64,000 nucleotides of DNA, taken from Candidatus Rokuibacteriota bacterium (lineage in GTDB: Bacteria; Methylomirabilota; Methylomirabilia; Rokubacteriales; CSP1-6). The stretch covers positions 17,341 to 81,340 of the forward strand of contig JACPCW010000072.1 of NCBI GenBank assembly GCA_016184365.1, given 5' to 3'. Below, piece by piece: positions 56,726 through 64,000 of this stretch. The notes below the pieces were generated by a model. The model was not told the DNA's origin, made no database searches, and worked only from the letters and a program-made list of their open reading frames with translations. The translations under genes and the position numbers were made by a program. Position 1 is the stretch's first letter; the number at the start of each line of letters is the position of its first letter.

Positions 56726-58642
56726 TCAATAATACGGGTCGTCGAGGTCGCGGAAGCCGGGGCGCTCGCCGCTGCCGCCGGCGCGGGCGCGCGTGACCTC
56801 GTACACCTTGGCCGCGATGAACAGGTCGAGCAGCTCGCCGTCGAGCCGGCCGGCGCGCCGCTCGTGATCGAGGATGTCGATGGCGTTCTCCGGTGAGATC
56901 GCCGGCTTGTACGGGCGGTCGAACGCGGTGAGCGCGTCGTAGATGTCCGCGATCGTCATCATCCGCGTCTGCAGCGGGATCGCTTCGCCGCGAATGCCGC
57001 GCGGATAGCCGGAGCCGTCGAGCTTCTCGTGATGATCGCGGGCGATCTCCGGCAGCCGCCGGAACTCGTGCGTCCACGGAATCTGCGCGAGGAACTGGAA
57101 CGTGTGCACGACGTGCGACCGCACCTCGACGTATTCGTCGGACGTGAGGCTGCCGCGGGCGATCGCCAGGATCTCGGCTTCGTCCGGCGTGATGACGGGC
57201 CGCGGCGCGCCGGTCCGGTCGGCGAACGTGCGGCGCGCGATGGCGTCGATGTCGGCGCGTGTCGCCGGCGCGAACACCGTCGGCTCGTTCACCCGCAGCA
57301 CGCCGGTCAGGCACGCGTCGAGCTCGGCGAGCGCGGCCGCCATCTCCACGTCGAGCGCGGCCGCCTGCGCGGGGAAGTCGCGCGCACCGTGGTCGAGGAC
57401 GTACTGCAGCTTGCGGTGCGCGTAGGTCAGCTCGACCTCGCGCTTCAGGACCTCGACGCGATGGCGGATGCGCTCGAGCATCTCCGGATGGAGCTTCTTG
57501 GCTTTGCCGAGCACGCGCTCGCGAACCGCGACTTTTCCGAAGTCGTGGAGCAGGGCGGCGTAGCGCAGCTCGCGCAGCCCGGCATCGTCCAGGCGCGCGT
57601 AGGCCAGCCGTCCGCGCCCGCCGCGGTTCGCCGCTTCGGCGAGCGCCACGGTGAGGTCGGCCACCCGGAACGAGTGACCCGCCGTCGTTGGATCGCGCGA
57701 CTCGATGGCGATGACCGACGCCCGGACGAAGCCGTCGAAGAGCCGGCGGATGTCGTCGTACAGCCGGCTGTTCAGCAGCGCGACGGCGGCCTGCGACGCC
57801 AGCGACGACACGAGCTGCACGAAGCGCGACGGGAACGGCCGCGCCAGCCGCTCGACCTCGTCGGGTGACCGCAGCCGCGTCGTGAGCGACGGCTTGCAGT
57901 TGATCAGCTGGACGACGCCGATGATCTCGCCCTGGGGGGCGCGCATCGGCACGACGAGCATCGACTTCGTCCGGTAGCCGATCCGGGCGTCATAGGAGCG
58001 ATTGATGTCGAACGCGGCGCCCTCCGGCAGCGTGTAGGCGTCTCCGAGATTCAGCGGCTCGCCCGACAGCGCGACGAAGCCGGCGACGCTCTGCCGATCG
58101 AGCGGCAGCGTCGACTCCTCCCACGGCACGGGCATGCTGTCGTTCTGCGCCAGCGCGAACCGCAGCTGTCGTGCGCCGTCGCGCGTTTCTTCGACCAGGT
58201 ACAGGGAGCCGGCGTCGGACAGCGTGATCTCGCGCGCCGTGCGCAGGATCATCTCGAGCAGCCGGTCGGGATCGCGCTCGGCCGTGAGCTGGATGCCGAT
58301 CGCATTCAGGTCGTGCAGCTCGCGTTCGAGCCGCGCGACGTCGGCGGAGGCGTGGAGGTCGGCGAAGGCGTTTCGCACCGCGCGCGCGACGACGTCGCGC
58401 GCCGACCCTTCGGGCACGACCGCGTACCACTGCTCCGGCCATGGTCCCGGCGCCAGCGGATCGACCACGGCGATGAGCCGCGTGCGGATGGACGGCTTGA
58501 GCGACGACTTCGGCCCGACGAGCACGACGGCCTCGGTGGCCGTTTCCGCGGCCCACGTCGCGACGTCGAACTCGTCGGCGACGGCCCGGGCGGCGGCAGC
58601 CGCGGCCGGCGCTTCGGGATCGAACATCACGGCGCGTTGCAT
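56726..58642 (-). CDS. GAF + HD-GYP domain phosphodiesterase
   Basis: GAF domain; AGHSFRVADLT...ALLHDFGKVAV...DHHEKLDGSGYPRGIRGEAIPLQTRMMTIADIYDALT. Confidence 0.93.
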   Translation of the reverse strand: MQRAVMFDPEAPAAAAAARAVADEFDVATWAAETATEAVVLVGPKSSLKPSIRTRLIAVVDPLAPGPWPEQWYAVVPEGSARDVVARAVRNAFADLHASADVARLERELHDLNAIGIQLTAERDPDRLLEMILRTAREITLSDAGSLYLVEETRDGARQLRFALAQNDSMPVPWEESTLPLDRQSVAGFVALSGEPLNLGDAYTLPEGAAFDINRSYDARIGYRTKSMLVVPMRAPQGEIIGVVQLINCKPSLTTRLRSPDEVERLARPFPSRFVQLVSSLASQAAVALLNSRLYDDIRRLFDGFVRASVIAIESRDPTTAGHSFRVADLTVALAEAANRGGRGRLAYARLDDAGLRELRYAALLHDFGKVAVRERVLGKAKKLHPEMLERIRHRVEVLKREVELTYAHRKLQYVLDHGARDFPAQAAALDVEMAAALAELDACLTGVLRVNEPTVFAPATRADIDAIARRTFADRTGAPRPVITPDEAEILAIARGSLTSDEYVEVRSHVVHTFQFLAQIPWTHEFRRLPEIARDHHEKLDGSGYPRGIRGEAIPLQTRMMTIADIYDALTAFDRPYKPAISPENAIDILDHERRAGRLDGELLDLFIAAKVYEVTRARAGGSGERPGFRDLDDPYY

Positions 58643-58685
58643 GGGCCACAGTAGTCCAAACGGCGCATCGGGCACAATGACGGCG

Positions 58686-60281
58686 ATGGAAGGCACGTCG
58701 GTGAACACCGCGTTCGCGGACTTCGTCGCGCTCTGTCGCGAGCTCGAACGCACACCGGGCCGTCTCGAGAAGCGGCGCCTGACCGCGGACTTCCTGCGCC
58801 GGCTCGATACGTCGGAGGTGGCGACGGCCGTCGCGTTTCTCTCCGGCCGCGCGTTCCCCGTGTCCGATCCGCGCGTCCTCGGCGTGCGCGGCCTGCCGAA
58901 CCCACCGGCAGACCATCGAAGCGATCGAGCGCCGCAGGATCGCGGCCTCACGATCGCCGACGTCGCGGCGACGTTCGCCGCCGTCGCCGAAGCGACCGGC
59001 GCGGGGTCGCGGCGCGCGCGCGAAGAGCGGCTCCTCGCCCTCGCGGCGCGAGCCACCGTGGACGAGCGCGCGATCGTGCACCGCATCATCGGCGGCGAGA
59101 TGCGCACGGGCGTGTCGGAAGGCGTCGTGCTCGAAGCCATCGCCGCGCTCGCCGGCGGCGACCTGCCGGCCACCCGGCGCGCCGCGCTCTTTCTCGGCGA
59201 CCTGTCCGTGGTCGCGGAGCTCGCGGCGACGGGTGGAGCGGCCGGGCTCGCCGCCGTGACGCCGCGCCCGTTCGTTGCGCTGCTGCCGATGCTGGCGGAG
59301 ATCGCGACCGATTTCGGCGACGTGCTCGCCGCGCACGGCGGGCGCACGGCGCTCGAGTACAAGTACGACGGTGCGCGGATCCAGCTCCACAAGGACGGCG
59401 ACCGCGTCCGGATCTGGAGCCGCCGGATGTCCGATGTCACGCGCAGCCTGCCCGACGTCGTGGAGCTCGCGCGGCGCGACCTCCCGCGCGGCCCCGTGAT
59501 TCTCGACGGTGAAGTGCTCGCGCTCGATCGCGCCGGACGTCCGCTGGCCTTCCAGGAGCTCATGCGCCGGTTCCGGCGCGTGCACGGCGTCGAGTCGCTC
59601 GTCGGCGAGATGCCGCTCGCGCTCTATTTCTTCGACTGCCTGATGAGCGAGGGGCGTGCGCTCATCGACGCGCCGTATGCCGAGCGGTGGGACGCGCTGA
59701 CCACGGCGACCGGCGGTCGATATCTCGCGCGGCGCGTCCTGGTCGGCGACGTCGCGACGGCGCAGCAGGTCATGGCCGACGCGCTCGCCGAGGGACACGA
59801 AGGCGTGATGGCGAAGGATCTGAAATCGGCGTACGAGCCCGGCGGACGCGGCAAGCGCTGGTTCAAGGTGAAGTCGGCCGCGACCGTCGACTGCGTGATC
59901 GTCGCGGCGGACCGCGGATCCGGCCGACGCGCCGGGTGGCTGTCGAACTATCACCTCGCGGTGCGCGCGGGCGACGAGTTCGCGGCAGTCGGCAAGACGT
60001 TCAAGGGGCTCACGGACGCCGAGTTCGGCGCGATGACCGAGCGGCTGCAGGCGCTCGCGGTCGGCGACGACGGCTACACCGTGCGCGTCCGGCCGGAGGT
60101 CGTCGTCGAGGTCGAGTACAACGAGATCCAGAAGAGCCCGACCTATCCCTCGGGCCTGGCCCTCCGCTTCGCGCGCATCGCGCGGATCCGTGACGACAAG
60201 GCGCCGGGGCAGGCGACGACGCTCGACGAGCTGCGCGCGCTGTACGAGCGGCAGTTCGGGACGAAGGGGCGTGTCGTATAG
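58686..60281 (+). CDS. ATP-dependent DNA ligase (LigB/archaeal-type)
   Basis: TALEYKYDGARIQLHKDG (KYDGxR) ...LDGEVLALD...EGVMAKDLKSAYEPGGRGKRWFKVK. Confidence 0.93.
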   Translation: MEGTSVNTAFADFVALCRELERTPGRLEKRRLTADFLRRLDTSEVATAVAFLSGRAFPVSDPRVLGVRGLPNPPADHRSDRAPQDRGLTIADVAATFAAVAEATGAGSRRAREERLLALAARATVDERAIVHRIIGGEMRTGVSEGVVLEAIAALAGGDLPATRRAALFLGDLSVVAELAATGGAAGLAAVTPRPFVALLPMLAEIATDFGDVLAAHGGRTALEYKYDGARIQLHKDGDRVRIWSRRMSDVTRSLPDVVELARRDLPRGPVILDGEVLALDRAGRPLAFQELMRRFRRVHGVESLVGEMPLALYFFDCLMSEGRALIDAPYAERWDALTTATGGRYLARRVLVGDVATAQQVMADALAEGHEGVMAKDLKSAYEPGGRGKRWFKVKSAATVDCVIVAADRGSGRRAGWLSNYHLAVRAGDEFAAVGKTFKGLTDAEFGAMTERLQALAVGDDGYTVRVRPEVVVEVEYNEIQKSPTYPSGLALRFARIARIRDDKAPGQATTLDELRALYERQFGTKGRVV

Positions 60282-60292
60282 AATCGCCGTCG

Positions 60293-61177
60293 ATGACTCC
60301 ACGCGCATCGACGGGACTTCCGAAGCTCGACGAGATGCTGGGCGGCGGCCTGCTGCCGGGCACGCTCACGGTGGTGTACGGCGCGACCGGCATCGGCAAG
60401 ACGCATCTCGGGCTGACGTTCGCGAATCACGGCGTCACCGCCGACGACGCGCGCGGCGTGGTGCTCGACATGAACGGCCGCGGCGACAGCCAGCAGCACG
60501 ACGAGTACGCCGCGCGGCTCTTCGCGTGGGATCTCAAGCCGTGGGCGCACACGGTGACCCCGATGTCGCATCCCTATCCGTCCGAGACCGACATGCAGGC
60601 GTTCTACTCGAACGCGCTCAGGTGGGTCGGGCGCGTGCGCGACTTCCAGGTGCCGACGTCCGACGGCGGCTTCGAGTTCGACTGGAACTGGAAGGCGTCC
60701 TACAACCGGGCGCTCTACACGGTGCGACCGTACCTCTACTTCCACTTCGCGGCCGGCACGCGGCGCGTCGTCGTCGACGGCGTCGAGCCGATGGACGCAC
60801 CGGCCGACTCCATCCAGTTCCACATGTTCAACGACGTCTACCACACGATCATCCACCGGGACGCCGAGACGCTCGGCATGGAGATCTGCCTGCCGGTGTG
60901 GCGGCACCGCGCGTTCATCGACTCACATCGCTACGACCACACCGCGATCACGACGGTGCTGCTCGTGACGACGGAGGAGACGCGGCTCGAAGACCTGCTC
61001 GCGCGGAAGGTGGCGACGGGCGACATCGGCGCGACGGCGAACACGATCGTCGTCATGGGCAGCGAGCGCGCCGGCCACCGGGTCGCGCGCATGCTGTCGC
61101 TCGTGAAGCACCGCGGCAGCGCGATGACGGACGAGATCGTGGAGTTCCGGATCGGCGCGAAGGGGATCGAGCTCTAG
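60293..61177 (+). CDS. RecA/KaiC-superfamily ATPase
   Basis: TGLPKLDEMLGGGLLPGTLTVVYGATGIGKTHLGLTFAN. Confidence 0.85.
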   Translation: MTPRASTGLPKLDEMLGGGLLPGTLTVVYGATGIGKTHLGLTFANHGVTADDARGVVLDMNGRGDSQQHDEYAARLFAWDLKPWAHTVTPMSHPYPSETDMQAFYSNALRWVGRVRDFQVPTSDGGFEFDWNWKASYNRALYTVRPYLYFHFAAGTRRVVVDGVEPMDAPADSIQFHMFNDVYHTIIHRDAETLGMEICLPVWRHRAFIDSHRYDHTAITTVLLVTTEETRLEDLLARKVATGDIGATANTIVVMGSERAGHRVARMLSLVKHRGSAMTDEIVEFRIGAKGIEL

Positions 61178-61178
61178 C

Positions 61179-61892
61179 TCAGGCGCCGAGCTCGTCGGCG
61201 AGAGCGACGAAGTCCTGGGCGACGACGTCGAACTCCGGCCGCGCGTCCGCCCTGAACGCCACCGCGCGTTCCGGGCCATGCTCGAGGGGCCGCGGCACGT
61301 ACGCCGTCCGGAAGCCGCAGCCGCGCGCCGCCATCAGGTCGTTTGGATGCGCCGCGACCATCAGACACTCCGCCGGGCGTAGCCCCAGGAAGTCCGCGGT
61401 CCGCAGATACGCGTCGGGCCGCGGCTTGTACGCGCGCGCCGGCTCCGCGCCGAGGATCGCGTCCCACGGCAGCCCCGCGCGTCTCGCCATGTTCACCATC
61501 AGCGCCACGTTGCCGTTCGAGAGCGTGGCGAGCACGAACTTCCGCTTGAGCCGCGTGAGGCCGGCGACGACGTCCGGCCACGGATCGAGGCGATGCCACG
61601 CGCGATTGAGATCGTCGATCGCCGCGGCGTCGAGGCCCGTGATGCCGAAGTCGTCGAGCAGGCGCACGAGGCTCTCGCGATGCAGGTCGTCGAGCTTCGT
61701 CCACGCGCGTCGCCCACTCCGGACCTCGTCCATCGACGGCTGGTAGAGCCCGCGCCAGGCGTCCGCGAAGCGCGCCCAGTCCGCCCCGACGCCGCGCGCG
61801 CGGCCGAAGGCTTCGCCTTCGCGGATGATGCTCGCGCGCCAGTCGACGACGGTCCCGAAGACGTCGAACGTGAGCGCCTTCACGGTCTCCAT
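61179..61892 (-). CDS. Haloacid dehalogenase type II-like HAD hydrolase
   Basis: ALTFDVFGTVVDWRASI...LATLSNGN...KPRPDAYLRTADFL. Confidence 0.9.
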   Translation of the reverse strand: METVKALTFDVFGTVVDWRASIIREGEAFGRARGVGADWARFADAWRGLYQPSMDEVRSGRRAWTKLDDLHRESLVRLLDDFGITGLDAAAIDDLNRAWHRLDPWPDVVAGLTRLKRKFVLATLSNGNVALMVNMARRAGLPWDAILGAEPARAYKPRPDAYLRTADFLGLRPAECLMVAAHPNDLMAARGCGFRTAYVPRPLEHGPERAVAFRADARPEFDVVAQDFVALADELGA

Positions 61893-61935
61893 GGGGCGGC
61901 CTCCCGGCTAAGCTTGAGGTGGAGCGGACTCTAGC

Positions 61936-63381
61936 ATGGCGAATCTGAGGCTCGAGCAGTTGCCGGCCGGCAGTCGCGACCTGTTGCGCGCGGTGCTCGA
62001 CGTGGCGCGCGACCGCGCGCCCGTCGTCGTCGGCGGCGTGGTGCGCGATGCGCGTCTGCGCCGCCGGCGCGATGGCGCGAAGGCCGACGTGGACGTCACT
62101 GTCGCGCGCGACGCGCTCGACACCGCCCGTCGCGTCGCCGACCGCGTCGGCGGCGCCTACGTCGCGCTCGACGAGGAGCGTGGCGCCGCGCGCGTCGTCA
62201 CCGCCGATGCGCGACTCGACGTCACCGACCTGCGCGCGCCGACGCTGGAAGCCGACCTCGCCGCGCGCGACTTCACCGTGAATGCGCTCGCGGTGCCGCT
62301 CGCCCCGCTCCTCGAGCGCGGCCGCGCGGCCATCGTCGATCCGACCGGCGGGCTCGCCGATCTCGCCGCGGGGCGTCTCCGGCCCGCGGGTCCGACGGTG
62401 CTCGCCGACGATCCGGTGCGGGCGCTGCGCGGCGTGCGTCTCGAAGCCGAGCTGCCGCTTCGCCTCACCGCCGCCGCCGCGCGGGCCATCCGCGCCGTCG
62501 CGCCGACGCTCACGCGCGTCTCGCCGGAACGCATCCGCGACGAGATCCTCGCGATCCTCCGGGTGCCGCAGACGGCGCCCGCGCTCCGCCGGCTCGACGC
62601 GCTCGGGCTCCTGACGGTCGTGTTCCCGGAAGTGGAGCCGATGCGGCGCTCCCGTCAGCCGCTGCCGCACCGCTTCACCGTGCTCGAGCATTCGCTGCGT
62701 GCCGTCGGCGGCGCGGACCGTCTCCTCGCGCGCCTCGACGACCTCGAGCCGTTCGGCGACGAGCTGGCCGCGCACGTCCGCACGACGCTGGGCGGCGGCA
62801 TCGACCGCCGGCAGGTGCTGAAGCTCGCCGCGCTGCTGCACGACGTCTCGAAGCCGGAGACGCGTCGCGAAGTGAACGGCCGGATCCGGTTCTTCGAGCA
62901 CGACACCATCGGGGCGGACCGGGTGCGTGCGATCGGGGAGCGCCTGAAGCTGCCGGAGCGCGCGACGACGCTGCTCGAGCGGCTGGTGCGCCATCACCTC
63001 CGGATGATGCACCTCGGTCAGGCGGGCGAGGTGACGTCGCGCGCCCGGTACCGGTTCTTTCGCGATCTGCGCGAGGACGCGCGGGACCTCCTGTTGCTCT
63101 CGCTCGTCGACGCGGCGGCCGTGACCGGGGAGTCGCCACGCTCGACGTGGCGACGCGCGACGCTGATTCACGACCTGCTGCGCGGCTGGTCGGAGGACCA
63201 GGACCTGGCGACGGCGCCGCCGCTCGTGCGCGGCGAGGACGTCATGCGGCACTTCGGGCTGCCGCCGGGGCCGGTGGTCGGCGCGCTGCTGCGCCGGGCC
63301 CGCGAAGCGCAGGATCTCGGGCTCGTCCGGACGCGCGACGACGTCCTCGCATTCCTTGACTCGTCGGAAAACGGTCAATAA
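61936..63381 (+). CDS. CCA tRNA nucleotidyltransferase / polyA polymerase family with HD domain
   Basis: VVGGVVRDARL...DVDVTVARDA...ARDFTVNALAV...ALLHDVSKPETR. Confidence 0.9.
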   Translation: MANLRLEQLPAGSRDLLRAVLDVARDRAPVVVGGVVRDARLRRRRDGAKADVDVTVARDALDTARRVADRVGGAYVALDEERGAARVVTADARLDVTDLRAPTLEADLAARDFTVNALAVPLAPLLERGRAAIVDPTGGLADLAAGRLRPAGPTVLADDPVRALRGVRLEAELPLRLTAAAARAIRAVAPTLTRVSPERIRDEILAILRVPQTAPALRRLDALGLLTVVFPEVEPMRRSRQPLPHRFTVLEHSLRAVGGADRLLARLDDLEPFGDELAAHVRTTLGGGIDRRQVLKLAALLHDVSKPETRREVNGRIRFFEHDTIGADRVRAIGERLKLPERATTLLERLVRHHLRMMHLGQAGEVTSRARYRFFRDLREDARDLLLLSLVDAAAVTGESPRSTWRRATLIHDLLRGWSEDQDLATAPPLVRGEDVMRHFGLPPGPVVGALLRRAREAQDLGLVRTRDDVLAFLDSSENGQ

Positions 63382-63428
63382 AGTAGCGGCATCCCGAACC
63401 GGCCCAGTCCCTCTCCGAGGAGGAGTCC

Positions 63429-64000
63429 ATGAGGCTTGCCCGCAGCCTGTTCCTGCTCTGTCTGGCGCTGCTTGCCCCGTTCGCGGCGGACGCGGCGCCC
63501 GCCGGCAAAGTGGTCGTCGCGCAGGGCGTCGATCCCTCGACGCTCGACGTGATGAACCAACAGGAGACGCCGGCGTCGAACGTCGCCGCGCAGATCTTCG
63601 ACACCCTCGTGGAGCGCGACGCGAACTTCAAGCTCGTGCCGGCCCTCGCCACGGAGCTGCCGAAGCTCGTCGCGCCGACGGCGTGGGAGATCAAGCTCCG
63701 CAAGGGCGTGAAGTTCCACAACGGCGAGGACTTCAACGCCGAGTCGGTGAAGTTCAGCCTCGAGCGCGTCGCCAACCCGGCGAACAAGCTCCGCGGCAGT
63801 TCGCCGTTCGGCCCGATCGACCGCGTCGAGATCGTCGATCCCTACACCGTCCGGGTGCACACCAAGAAGCCCTGGCCGATCTTCGTGTCGGCGATGAACT
63901 TCCGCCAGGCGTCGATGTACCCGCCGAAGGAGTACGCCGGCAAGGACACCTCGTACATCACGAAGTCGCCGATCGGGACCGGCCCGTACAAGTTCGTGCG
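63429..64000 (+). CDS. ABC transporter solute-binding protein, family 5 (truncated by window end)
   Basis: Signal peptide; VVVAQGVDPSTLDVMNQQETPASNVAAQIFDTLVERDANFKLVPALATELPKLVAPTAWEIKLRKGVKFHNGEDFNAESVKFSLERV. Confidence 0.9.
   Translation, partial: MRLARSLFLLCLALLAPFAADAAPAGKVVVAQGVDPSTLDVMNQQETPASNVAAQIFDTLVERDANFKLVPALATELPKLVAPTAWEIKLRKGVKFHNGEDFNAESVKFSLERVANPANKLRGSSPFGPIDRVEIVDPYTVRVHTKKPWPIFVSAMNFRQASMYPPKEYAGKDTSYITKSPIGTGPYKFV

Noticed and set aside
57990-60308. 772-aa minus-strand ORF
   Set aside because: Antisense to the LigB-type ligase; out-of-frame overlap with the HD-GYP gene.

Overview
High-GC (about 70%) bacterial chromosomal window with dense coding on both strands. The lineage is inferred only: the style resembles uncultivated Rokubacteria/Methylomirabilota or a deltaproteobacterial-like genome. 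No rRNA, tRNA, CRISPR array, transposase or phage was recognised. Main blocks: (i) 1-12 kb, metabolic and repair genes (molybdopterin oxidoreductase, hemerythrin-like, GAF, nicotinamidase, FIST, EamA transporter, methyltransferase, split LigD-like phosphoesterase and ATP ligase, a HAD-ATPase fusion, DUF72). (ii) 13-22 kb, RRM RNA-binding protein, NtrB/NtrC-like pair, response regulator, MDR oxidoreductase, HAD and GlgA-like synthase. (iii) 23.6-54.8 kb, a large exosortase/EPS-type exopolysaccharide locus (FemAB x2, glycosyltransferases, O-antigen ligase, exosortase, epimerase, flippase, deacetylase, BY-kinase, AAA ATPase, Wzz, Wza, sigma54 regulators, initiating sugar transferase, outer-membrane beta-barrel protein). 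(iv) 55-64 kb, TatA fusion, LexA, HD-GYP, a second ATP-dependent DNA ligase, a RecA/KaiC-like ATPase, CCA nucleotidyltransferase and a solute-binding protein. The most notable signals are: a dispersed ~70-bp double-hairpin repeat (7 copies) at gene borders that donates start codons, stop codons or in-frame peptide (GPDMAPxPP), including one copy inside the BY-kinase gene; a set of sigma54 -24/-12 promoters around the exopolysaccharide locus; a scattered paralogous family of ~75-aa CxxC...CxxC proteins; a 34-bp inverted repeat; and a LexA operator candidate. All calls are by eye from motifs; no database search was run.
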